From assembly GCA_034336665.1 (NCBI GenBank), contig CM067568.1, positions 44,992,770 through 45,056,769 on the forward strand: a stretch of DNA of 64,000 bases. Reading direction: 5' to 3'. This DNA is from Luscinia megarhynchos (Eukaryota; Chordata; Aves; Passeriformes; Turdidae). A model generated the notes under the pieces. It did not search any database. It worked only from the letters and a program-made list of their open reading frames with translations, and was not told the origin of the DNA. The stretch's first letter is position 1. The number at the start of each line of letters is the position of its first letter. Of this stretch, positions 52,801 through 64,000 are shown in pieces. The position numbers and the translations under genes were made by a program.

Positions 52801-54439
52801 GGGCCACTTTTGTACCCTTTGACCACTCATGCCTGGGCTAAGGACAGACTCTGCAGCCAAATGGAAATACAGAGGCAGTTCAACCTTTTCCCCAGCACCA
52901 GGTACACTAAATATAGCTCTGCACCAACCAGGGAGTGAAACTAGGATTTTTTCAGCAAACCGGGTATCAAAGGACTGCACCAGCAGGTTTAAACAAATGG
53001 GTGTGGAAGAGCCCACTGTGTTATTAAGAACATATGACACAACACTTTATAAGCTGTAAAGTTCAGATGAACAAGTGGAAAATAAAGGAAAGGTGATGCA
53101 GGATATAGAAGAGAAAAAACAAATAGCTCCCCCATTACTTATTGGCCAAGTCTGGATAGAGGGAGGAGAGAAATTTAAGAAGTTGCTCTGTGAAAAACAT
53201 CTGGGGTGCAGACAATCGTAAAGCTGAAAGCAGTTATGAACAGAAACTCACAGGCATTTCTTTTAGACAGCTTTAATATGGATATAGTGCAGCTGTGTGA
53301 CTTTTTTTTTTTTATCATAGTTTGTGTAACACCTTCAGTATCATGAATCTGCAGTCATCTCCAGGCAATATTTCTCTCTCCTATATGCCCACATCTTTTC
53401 GATGATACCCATCTGAGCCTAAGTCTTGGCAATAAATTAGAAGACTCTCTACATCTACATGAGCTCTAAACAATTCTCTTGTTCCTAGATTAAAATTTAA
53501 ATACAAGGATCCCAGAGCTTCAGAAAGCCTCACTTTTTCATGGTTTATACAAGCCAACTTTATTACTCACCAGAGAGTTCAACCACAGTTCTTTTCTTTC
53601 CCAACTCCTTTGTGCCTTAGCTGTTGACAAACATATGACTTGCCCCAGCACCATGAACCATGGGACTACTCACATGTTAAGTACTGCCTGCTGGCAATGG
53701 AAGCAGCCAGAGCCACTGGCAACAACAGCCTCTTCACCTTGGACCAAATAGGAGCTTGAAGCCCAGGTGGGTCTTTTCAGTTTCAGGGAACACTTCTACA
53801 GTTTTCATTATAAGAAATCTGTCTGCAACTAGGGCTATGTATTTTTTTGGCAGAGACAAACGGGACTGCACCAAAATATTTCCTTGCTGGAATTTGCAAC
53901 TGTTGTGCACCCAGCTTGTCTCATCCACAAAGCACTCACTTCCATTAACAGGGAGTGTAGCATGCTTGTGTGCCTGCATGGACTCTTGCTATTTAATCTG
54001 TCCTTGCACCTGTCATACAGTGCAGACAGGCCTGAGTCACTTGGCTGTCATTGCAGGACTTGAACTGTCCTGCATATCTTGGAATCAGAAACCTTTAGGA
54101 TTTGGTTCAGGTCATTATCTACACAAATACCAGCCCTTAAATTCACATGCTAAGCTTCCTTCAACACTTGCAGGTTTGTCAGACTGTTTGATCCTGTTTC
54201 ACAAAGCCTGGAAGCATAAGGCCAGAAAGAAGGCTGGGGAGTGATGAGCAGCAGAAGAGACTAGGGACTGGTCAAACAACATATAATGGGCAGGAAAGGG
54301 ATAATACCCTTATAATAAGTTTGAGGGGGAAAAATGTAGAAGAAAGTAGAAATTTGGGTGCACCACCGAGTATGAAGAAAAGGCACAATGGGTTTAATTG
54401 GAAAAATATGGGTTTAATCAGAAAAATTATGATGTAAAA
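49832..54439. other. GPR68 upstream region without a recognised exon
   Basis: No coding exon was found on either strand. A 162-codon + frame at 53756-54244 and a 129-codon frame at 52549-52938 show no family motif or splice support. GPR68 5' UTR exons may lie here but cannot be told from sequence alone. Confidence 0.5.
50647..50672. repeat. Short TGCTA pentanucleotide run
   Basis: Three to four TGCTA units decaying into CTATAC-like sequence, upstream of GPR68. It is a minor microsatellite. Confidence 0.65.
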
Positions 54440-54922
54440 GATGGACCTGTTGGAGCAGGTCCAGTGAAAGGTCACAGAAATGACAAGATGGATGGAGCAC
54501 CTCTCCTATGGGGAAAGAATGAGAAAGCTGGAGTAGTTCAACCTGGAGAAAAGAAGGCTCTGGGAAGACCTTCTTGCAGCCTTGTACTTTAAGGAGACTT
54601 ACAAGAAACATGGGGACAGACTTTTTAATAGGATTTGTAGCAACAGGACAAGGGGGAATTGTTCTAAACTACAAGAGGGTAGAATGAGACTACATACAAG
54701 GATGAATATTTTCATGATGAGGGTGATAAAACACTAGCCCAGGTTGCTCAGAGAGATGATGGATGCCCCATCCCCGGAAACATTCAGGGTCAGGTTTGAT
54801 GGGGCTCTGAGCAACCTGGTCTAGTTGAAGATGCCCCTGCTCATTTCAGGAGAGTTGGACTTGATGACCTTTAAAGGCCCCTTCCAAACCAAGGAAGATT
54901 TCCAAACCATTCTGATTCTATA
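54440..54922 (+). mobile_element. CR1 LINE 3' portion, sense on + strand
   Basis: Runs from GACCTGTTGGAGCAGGTCC through GGAGCACCTCTCCTATG, GATGCCCCATCCCCGGAAAC, GGGGCTCTGAGCAACCTGGT and GAGTTGGACTTGATGACC to the degenerate terminal CATTCTGATTCTATAAGG. It covers the usual C-terminal reverse transcriptase tail and 3' UTR region with stops in frame, so it is dead. Confidence 0.93.
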
Positions 54923-55857
54923 AGGGTATCAGGTAGAAAGAGCTGATAAAGGCAATGAAAGATATTTCTATTACCACAAGTAAAGGAAAAGAAAGTCAAA
55001 TACATATGAAGCACAAACACAAATATATATATATTTAGTTTCATAATATTGAATTTATATAATATATGTTTACATGGTATGTATTTTTTATTTATATAAA
55101 GATAGCTGAAATATTTGCTGTTGTTTTTTATTCAAATCTTTAGAACCAGAATTATTATCTGGCATCTAACATAATTATTTTTAACAATAGGATGGGGGCA
55201 TAGAGAAGAATTTATCAGCAAAGGCTAAACTACGTGCACTCCAGAAGATTTACTTACAGCAATTTGTGAATTATTGCTGGTAATGTTTCAGAAATTATGA
55301 CAAATTGGGGTAACACAGACATCACACTTTGTTTTGTGAAAAATAGGTATCAAATTGAGCTGCTAAACTAAAGTAATTTACATCTATGCATAATCCATTC
55401 AGTATTTGTAACTTGCAAGTAGATTTTTCTAACCTGAACCTCTGAGTACAATAATTATTACTCTGTATATCTGTTTCAGTTGAAGGGAACTGTAAAAGTG
55501 TTCTGTAAACTACAAATAACTTTACTTTTGTCATTATCAGATGACTTGTCTTATAAACCTATTGTCAGAAAAGGAAGTCCGCAATATTTTTTTCAGAATC
55601 CAAATAAACAAAAGACTAATTAGTCATCAATGCCCAATTTTTCCTAACGTGGACATGCAATTTTTTACAGCCTTGAGTAAATAATTCCATTTGCTCCATC
55701 TTTTGATATTCTGGGAATTCCATGTTCTGTTTCTACACCTTTCAGTTTCAGGTTTTTATGATTTTGGACTTCTTTGTTGATGCCTGGACATATAAAAGAC
55801 AACTTGAGATGAAGGGCAAGGGAGGCAGGTAGGATAATTAGCACAGTTAATCCAATA

Positions 55858-57335
55858 TCATAGAATCACAGAATGATTTGGGGCAGAAGAGACACTAAAA
55901 ATCATCTCATTCCAATCGTGGGCAGGAGCACCTTCCATTAGATCAGGTTGCTCAAAGCCCCATTCAGCCTGGCTTTGAACACTTTTAGGGATGGGGTATC
56001 CACAACTTCTCTGGGCAACTTGTTCCAGTGCCTCACCACCCTCATAGTAAAGAATTTCCTTCTAATATCTAGTCTAAATAATTTAGTTTGAAGCCATTCT
56101 CTCTTGTCCTATCACCACATGCCCTTATAAAATGTCTCCCACCATCTTTTAGGTTCCCTCCAGGTACTGCAAGGCAGCTGTTAGGTCACCCTGGAGTCCC
56201 TTTCTTCTCCAGGCTGGGAAATCCCAATTCTCTCAGCCTTTGCTCACAGGAGAGGTGCCCCATCCCTCTGATCATCTTGGAGACCCTCCTCTGGACTCAC
56301 TCCAACAGGTCCATGTCCTTCCTGTGCTGAGGACTCCACAGCTGGATGCAGGACTCCAGGTGGGGTCTCAACAGAGGGAAGTGAAGGGGTAGAATCGCCT
56401 CCCTCACCCTGCTGATCATGCTGCTTTGGATACAGCCCAGGAACATGTTTGGCTCTCTGGGCTCCAAGTATTCCTGTCCATCCTCTCATGCACCAGCACA
56501 CCCAAATCCTTCCCAGCAAAGTTGCTCCAATCTGTTCATCCCCCAGCCTGTGCTGATATCAGGGATTACCCCAACCAGGTGCAGCACCTTGCACTTGGTC
56601 TTGTTAAACCTCATGAGATTTCCATGCACTCACTTCTCGAGCTTGTCCAGGTCCCTCTGGATGGCATCCCATCCTTTAGGTGTGTCCCTCCTCTCTTTGG
56701 TGTCATCTATAAATCTGCTGAGGCTGCACTCAATTCCTTAGTCTATGCCATTAATGAAAATGCTAAATAAAACTGGTCCCAGTATGGTTCTCTGAGGGAC
56801 AGCACTTGTCACTGAGGTTCATTGGGACTCTGAGCCACTGACCATGACTCTCGGGATCAGGCTGTCCATCTTCTTATCCATCTAACAGCCCATTCACCAA
56901 ATCCATCTCTCTCCAATTTAGAGAGAAGGAGGTTGAGGGGGGCCATGTCAAAGGCTCTACAGAACTCCAGATAAATTACACCTGTGACCCTTCCCTTACC
57001 CACTGATGCATCACTCCATCATAGAAGGCCATAGGCTGATGAGGCAGGACTTGCCCTTGGTAAAGCTCTGCTGGCTCTCCCAAATCACCTCTCTGATGTG
57101 TCTTAGCAGAGTGTCTAGGAGGATCTGTTCCCTGATCTTCCCCAGGCACAGAACTGATGCTAACAGAGGGGTGGTACCCAGGGTCTTTCTATCCCTTTAA
57201 AAGATGTGTATGATGTTTCTGTTTTTCCAGTCACCTGGGATTTCTTACTATCATGATTTCTCAAATATCACAGACAGTAGCTTGGCAAATACATCTGCCT
57301 CTGTCATCAGACTATGCATTCTGTCTCACACTACT
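55858..57335 (-). mobile_element. Long CR1 LINE copy (about 1.5 kb)
   Basis: The + strand begins TCATAGAATCACAGAATGAT and continues through CR1 antisense blocks (CTTCTCTGGGCAACTTGTTC, CTCCAACAGGTCCATGTCC, TGGATACAGCCCAGGAACA) into the reverse-transcriptase C-terminal region, fading near CTTGGCAAATACATCTGCC. It is longer than the other CR1 pieces here but still 5' truncated, with the reading frame broken. The ends, especially the right end, are approximate. Confidence 0.9.
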
Positions 57336-60300
57336 ATTTATTCTTTATCTAGGATTAGGGCCTTTTTACCTCATGTAAGGTCTGAACAACTGGTTGAGCA
57401 CAAGAAAGTGCTGGAAAAAAAACTTTGGAAAATCCCTATTTATGGTAACAAGAAATTCATGCAATGTGTGATTTCAGGCAAGCAGTCCAATATTACCATG
57501 GAGGTGAATCACAGCTGAAATTAGTCATGCTACAGCTGCCTCAAAGCTTTAAAATTGACCCTCATTTGCCCCCAACTTCCTGCTGTTAAAGATCAACCAA
57601 GTGGACAACATGACCCTTCAAGTATTTCACTGCTGAGTTACTGTGACTCGTTCCTATCCACAGGGCACATCGAAGCCCTGTGTATGACTTAGTTGAGTAC
57701 AGAACAGTGGGTGGAAGAAAACGCATCACACCATTTCCTGCAGACATCTTAAATCACTCTATTACTCAGAGAAAAAACACCAAATCTTCCTTTCTCCTGA
57801 ACTGAAATTTCAACCAAGTCAATGTCCCTCTCCCCCACAATCCTCCTTGACACAAAAGCCAAAAAACCATCTCTACTGAAGAAGCAGGCAAGTGATAATC
57901 AGTCATAGACAGCAGAACTGCTTATAATTCCAAACTTGTACACTGATCTTCATTGAACAGGACAATGCAAGAAAAGCCAAGATTACACAGGTCTTGCTTA
58001 TTAGAAGCCACATAAGCCATGATCAACATACAATATTAGTAAGGAACAACGAGTGGAACAACTGTGTTGTAGCCTGGGATTGAGAAATAGGAACTTCACC
58101 CTTCTGAGTTAAATGAGTTCTGAATCATTTTACCATCTACAGCCTGGGGGGAAATCATCCTTCTGATTCATTTTCCAAAACTCCGTATTATTGCCTCTTT
58201 TGAAGCTGCATTCTGCTCTGGCAGCAGCACAGTGCTACATCAGGCAATGCCAGATACCCTGCACTGAAGTCAGTGACTTCAGGTTTAATCCATATCTGTA
58301 TTGCATTTCAATGATTTTTGCCTTTCTTGGATTGCCAGTGTGTCCCTGTAGTCCCAGGACTGCCACACAGCCCCTGTTTCACAGAGTGGTTACCCAAAGA
58401 GAGCCATGGGAGTCACCCACAGATTTCTGTGCTGCCTGAGCATGAGCCATCCATTTACATACTGTGGACCACAGCATACTGCCAGCGTTCTCTCCTGGGC
58501 AGGGCACCCCATCCTGGTCAGCACACACCAAGGCTGAGCCATCAGTTTCTAACTTCAGCCAGATGCTCGTGGCCCTGGAGTTTATTGAGAACATCTTGCT
58601 CTCTGTACCCACATGCTCATGCAGAAAGGGAATGGAATGCCAGCAACATGCAAGGCAGTCCCTTCTGCCAAGCATCCCCAGCTTCGCTGAAGGGAAAACT
58701 TGTTCAAAAAGGGACGAGTTAGAGAATGAATCAGGGACCAAATTATCTTTCAGCTTTCATCTTTCGTAATGTCACTTTGAACCCAAGGATCAACACATCA
58801 TACCCTCCAAACAGAACTATCTCATTAACTGAAGTAATTTGGAAAGAAAGCAAACAAACACCCACCTATACAATTTTTTTCTCCTCATTTACTGGTAATT
58901 CAATGGACAGGACTTATCGAGTGCTGCTGACAAGCTTGGGACATCTGTAATCAATGCTTGATTAGTAATGCTTGGCAACCAGCAAAGGCTGTCCAATAGG
59001 AAAATTTTGCTTGCTAGTTCTAACTGAAATGTAGTTGAAACTGGTATGTCTAAAGAGATTGATCAGATCTCCTGTTTAAGGAGCATGTTAGCATTTTCAT
59101 TATTTCATCAGCAAATAATGATACATTCAATAAAATGATCTCTTTTTAAAATGCCATTTTCTGCATGTATGATTCAGTATATGATTCATTTTGTACTGCA
59201 AAAGTTTTAAGATATGGTAAAGTGAAAAGCTGCTTACAGTATTTGAAGATTTTTCCCTTCCACTCCTCATTTTTCTTTGACTTAATTATTTTTTCCTCTG
59301 TTTGGATTTATCTTAATCATGGAGAATAAATTAATGATGGAATAGGAGCCTGTTCAACTGAAGCACCTCACTATGTGTGCACTGTTGCCTTCTAAAAAAC
59401 TAAAATAATTCTTTTGTGCCTTTGTACTGTGTTTGTGTTTCCGGCTTACACTGCTCACCATTGTGCTCTTCAGATATGTTTCTGTTCTAGATCCAATTCT
59501 TTCTAGTCTAGCACACCATCCGCCCTTCCACGCACTTCTGTTAAGCTATGCTCATTTCCTTTTAGGCTCAACTGAGTCTTTTTTGGCTCTTGTTCTGTAT
59601 TTCTGTATTTCTTCCTTGGATACAGAATTGGAGGGGTGGTGTGTGGGGTGCATTATGCATATGTATTTGTGCATGTCTACAAATAGTCCCTATCTAGTTG
59701 GTAGGAACATAACTCTACTAAACTATCCCTCATTTCATTATTTCCTATATCCCTTATTGATATCTTTAATCAAATTTCTTCCTTTTTTTTCAGTTTCCCT
59801 TCTGGAGATTAACCAAGTTTCCTGTAGAATTGAGTCAATATTCAGAGGTAAGACATGTTCTTCCATTGTTATTTCTCAGTGTTCTCACGAGAAGCAGTGT
59901 GCCTTGCAGAAGTTTTTCCTCTCTGCTTTTTCCCTCGTGGCTGTTCTTCCTCCCTAGATGACTATTGAAAACGTCAGTCCTTATTTTTTTCATTTGAGGG
60001 TACAGGACTCCAACAACCTAGTTCCTAGAGGATTCATCACTTTATTTAAAGTGCGGCATCTGTATCTGCATTTTCTTACATTTCCATTTCCTGATTTTCC
60101 ATTTCTGGATAAAAGAAGTTCAACACGAAAACTGAGAAAAATATTTGGAGAGGCATGACCTCGCAGAAATGCAAAACTCCTCTTCTTTAATATTATCAAA
60201 TAAGCAATTCACAGCAAGAGCAACAACCTTGCTGTAAACCATCTGCACTTCCAAACATGCTTCCGACTAGAGAAAAGGGAGAGAATCAAATGCTTGTTAC

Positions 60301-63300
60301 AGGGGAGATCTGATAAGCTCTTGAAGAGATGGAAAAGCTGGCACAGGAGATGTGAGATTCCAAATTGAAAACTGTCTAGAAATCCAGGTCCTGCTTTGGG
60401 ATGGAGGTGTAAAACCAGCTCTGAAATTTGGATGTAAATTCAAATTCCAAATAATAATGTTCTGACATTATAGACACACGGATTTGAGCCTAAACCTCTT
60501 GTAAGTTTAAAAGACAATTGCTATTTTAAAGGCTAAGTCTGAACAGTTCTTAAACATGGAGCATAAACCAGATACACCCTCTAATTAGATATGAGTAAAC
60601 ACTAAATCATTATCCATCACAGAGTAAAAACTCTCTTTCCTTGGCAGAGGGAAGATGAAATGTTTCCAGATATAAAATGATAACGTTTTAATGGTTACTA
60701 AAATATTGAGTTAAAAGAAAGCCAAACCAAGAGCTCTCTGAAACATTTCCCTACTGGTATTTTAGCATTTTACTCAGGTGTCATTAAAGTGACTGAACTT
60801 TGATAGTTCAATTACATTTGTTTTTGTAATTAATTCGTTATTTATCTTCCTTTCTCTGCTGGGAACTCAACCTCTCTTCAAAGCTTTGAGTCTTTACTGC
60901 TGGCCCATAGGACACAACATAAGAGAAAGGAAGCTTGAAACCTTGCTGAATAAAGTAACACTCTTCAGAAATGAATGTCCAGGCTCATCCTAGCAGCAAT
61001 AGCTGTCCGTAGCAATTTCTGAGTGGAGAATGTCAGGAGAACAGCTCCTGTGGAGCAACAGTAACAGAAGCAGAGTGCCCTCTCTGTTACATACAGGTCA
61101 GATCAGTTTTGCTTTTCTGTTTGATTCTGGCATGGTGACAGATCTGAGCCTCAGCAATCCCAGATCGAATTCCAAGACAACTCAGCTGGAAAGAAGTTTA
61201 TTGACACAGAAACAATTTCTGGCAAGAGGGCTCCATGGAGAGGATCAGAGCATATACTTTCAGGTGAGCTGGTTTCTCACTCTCCCTCTAATAGGATTTT
61301 AAACCTATTATCTAATATTTTTCAGACAAATTAGCTACAGCTTCCAGACAAAGTGCCTAAAAAGCTCTTGTTTTCCTATCCTATTAACAGAGTTCAGAAT
61401 GATGTTTCTAGTGGAGAAGAACTGTTAGAGTGGATGCATCCCTTAGAGAATAAACTGCAATGTTTTTCTTGGCTTTTGCTTACCAATACCTTTAGTAAAA
61501 TTATTGGTTAGTTTCTTCTAAACATTAAAGCTGCTCTGTGTCTTTTCAAAAACAATTGCCACCAGCTGTCAGGGTCAGCAGCTCTGCAAATGCTTCAGCT
61601 GGCAGAATAATTCATAACAAGCAATAAAAGCCACTCAGAATAAGCTTTATAGGAAAAACAAACATATTAGAGGAGACAATCAGCTAATTATAAGCTAATG
61701 AGCCTCACAAGACTGCCACTTCTGGAGTTCTCTTTCCATGATTCTTCCCTTAAAAATAATTACCAAGTGTAAATGTCCTCCTGAGTGGACATGACTTTCT
61801 ATAGCTACCACCACACTGACACAACACAGCCATCAGAAGTGAAGCCCCAAAGCACCATGAATGCACCCTCAGGTCAGGACTAGAAATACTAGAAGAGAAG
61901 AAATTTTCTTCATGCACTATTTTCTGGGATGCCAAGAAAACTCACATTTAGAGGATCAGCCGGTAAATCTGAGTGACACCATCCACAAGGCTGGTTAGGC
62001 AAGGAAAATTTACACCAATGACCCACCTTTGAACACCTGGCCCTGTGCAGCTGTGCTCAGCCAAAGATAAGCTTCCTGTCTGTCTCACCTCGCAAGCAGC
62101 CTCAGGCTTACCCCAATCAATGAGATCTAGTACAGTGACACCTGTGTACACCTAGCTCTGCAGAGACTCACTTTCTGCCTTCTCTTCCCTTTCCCCATAT
62201 CCCACTTCCCTCTTTTGCTGCTGCTATAAGATTGTTTGTAGCTCTCAGATCCAGAACAAAGGGAGTAAATTTTTGTCCTCCAATCACAAAGTGAAAGAAA
62301 TACCTCTCATTGGAGGTGTCAAGTGACACAAGTTTTTTTAATGAGATGTTGGAACCACCAAATATTTCTTCATTTAAAATTGATATATTCAAATCACAAT
62401 GCTGTGATGTAGATATTTTCACCTGGGCTGTCATAGAACAACATACTTGTCTGATCCTATAAACCCAGTATTTTCTTACAGTATTCTTCCTAGACTCTGT
62501 AAAGGCTTTTAAAATTGTGGGCATGTACTTTCCATATTATCATCTTACCTACAGCTGCACAGCAGTGTAAAATAAACTGGACACAGCACTCTTCCACCTC
62601 TTTGCTCGTGTAGCATGAAGACTTTACAAGTGCATGTGGAGGAGCAGCCTGATATGGGGGAACAACAACATGGCAGCAGTAAGATGGGGAGGCAGGAAGG
62701 ACAGGGGTGAGGACAGTAGAAAATTTTTTTTCCTCAAAGAAGAAATGAAAGAGTAGGTGTTAAATACACAGGATTGACTACCTTTTACTGGCTTCTTGAT
62801 TAAAGAGAACTTGAAAGAAGAAGTGGTTAGACACACTGCTCCTCTGGGACCAGTGTGAATACAGGGTGCTAATGTGGAACAAGTCACAGTGGGTCCTGAC
62901 TAACAGACTGCTCAGAAAGTCCCATAATGCTCACAGTGGCACTGTCACGTCTCATGAGCCTACATGTTGCCATTTTTACATACTTTATGGTTGGGTTTCC
63001 TTATATTTTTATTTAAAAATACCTGCATGTATTTTGAACAGAAAAGGACAGGACAAGCTGTTATATTCTAAATTCTATATTTCTCAGCTTCCCTCCACAT
63101 GCAACACATAAAAGAAGAAAGCATCACTCAGTGAACTGCTTTTCTTGTTTCTCTACAAGGACTGACAAGAATGGGAAAAATATTCTCATAATAAGGACAA
63201 GTTACAATAATGAACAAGAGTTTTTTATCCTATTGAAAAAAAAATTAAATTTCTCACCTGAAGGATTTCACTTGTCTAAAAAAATCCTCACGTTTCAAGT

Positions 63301-64000
63301 CTTCCAAGCCAGATTCTGAACAGTAGCAAGGAAAGTGGCTTAGTATTTGGAAAACATAGTAATTACAACATTTGAGATACAAAGACAAAACTATATAGGT
63401 GTACACAGAGCACCCACACATCAAGGTATGTGGTTTAGCAGTTTCATGATAGGTGTAAGTTTTGGTTTATGTTCTCAATGGAAATAAAGTATTTAAGTCA
63501 CTTATTAGTCCTTCAAAATATCTTGTATCTATTCAACTTATACAGTACTAGTAAGTTCTTTGAAAATGACTCCAGGTTCCTTTCTGCAAACAACAAACTG
63601 TTTCTCAGTTTATCTTAACAATTTCTTTTCATCAATACAACTTAAACATTCAGCTCTCCTTGTGCCTAACTGGAACTCAAGAAAGTGTTTCTGGGAAAAC
63701 CTTTATTCAAAGTTCCTGCTAGTAGGAACTTTGCCAAGGAAATTAATTTTGAAGTAGTGAATTTTTTTGGACACATTGCTTGGGTTGAATCCTTGCAGCC
63801 CCTCGTTGTTTTGCTTTAACAACTCAGCTAGAAAACAGTGTTACCACCACTCCAGGGTTGAGACCTGCCCAATATGGAAAATTAACTTGCTTTCAAGAAT
63901 GAATAGATGAAAATGAAACTCACCTGTTAGCAGAATTTATGCAAAGAGGCTTTGCCTGCTGTGTGAAGAGCGCAAAACTTCCCTTCTCCTCGCTCCTGCT
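57336..64000. other. Gene-free right edge, between GPR68 and the expected CCDC88C
   Basis: By synteny CCDC88C should follow on the - strand, but its C-terminal exon was not seen in this stretch, so it probably starts beyond the window. A 174-codon hydrophobic + frame at 59433-59957 has no known motif and is taken as chance. The sequence is AT-rich with no recognised repeats. Confidence 0.5.

Noticed and set aside
53756..54244. 162-codon + strand open frame
   Set aside because: No domain or family resemblance and no codon bias; it overlaps an opposite-strand frame of similar quality.
56088..56770. Several overlapping frames of 80-114 codons on both strands
   Set aside because: They lie inside the CR1 copy at 55.9-57.3 kb and are shadows of antisense LINE sequence.
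59433..59957. 174-codon + strand open frame
   Set aside because: Hydrophobic, low-complexity translation from T-rich DNA, no known motif, no splice or promoter support; consistent with chance.
1..64000. CRISPR arrays, bacterial operons, tRNA or rRNA genes
   Set aside because: None seen; the window is vertebrate chromosomal DNA with spliced genes and avian retroelements.
60000..64000. 3' terminal exon of CCDC88C expected by synteny on the - strand
   Set aside because: I looked for its C-terminal coding frame and PDZ-binding tail among the - strand frames and found none; it probably lies beyond the window.

Overview
This is a vertebrate nuclear window, almost certainly from a bird. The evidence is small GT-AG exons in AT-rich DNA, several CR1 LINE copies with the avian 3' end, and two copies of a bird LTR beginning TGTCATGG and containing AACCCCAGCC. 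I cannot resolve the species; a neoavian bird fits the LTR family.

Two protein-coding genes are supported. (1) DGLUCY (D-glutamate cyclase, mitochondrial; human C14orf159) lies on the + strand. All 12 coding exons could be assembled between 19992 and 44424, with consistent splice phases, giving a 612-residue protein. (2) GPR68 (OGR1, proton-sensing GPCR) lies on the - strand as one uninterrupted coding exon at 48720-49796, 358 residues. The two genes are convergent (tail to tail), about 4.3 kb apart at their stop codons. This matches the mammalian order RPS6KA5 - DGLUCY - GPR68 - CCDC88C. The genes are neighbours by synteny only; nothing suggests a shared pathway.

Layout: 1-19982 is gene-free AT-rich DNA, probably the 5' intron of DGLUCY (the initiator exon has an acceptor just upstream of the ATG), with a solo LTR near 5.6-6.2 kb and a CR1 piece near 10.8-11.1 kb. 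19983-45.2 kb is the DGLUCY body and 3' UTR, with a truncated LTR near 28.8 kb and a CR1 scrap near 39.2 kb. 45.2-48.7 kb is intergenic plus probable GPR68 3' UTR. 49.8-64 kb is GPR68 upstream sequence with two larger CR1 copies (54.4-54.9 kb and 55.9-57.3 kb) and no recognisable exon.

I found no new biological system. The most notable pattern is base composition: two DGLUCY exon patches (first half of exon 7, all of exon 11) are strongly GC- and CpG-rich inside an otherwise AT-rich gene, with a sharp compositional break inside exon 7. All five histidine positions linked to proton sensing in human GPR68 are also kept. The remaining open reading frames of 60-174 codons look like chance or repeat-derived frames.
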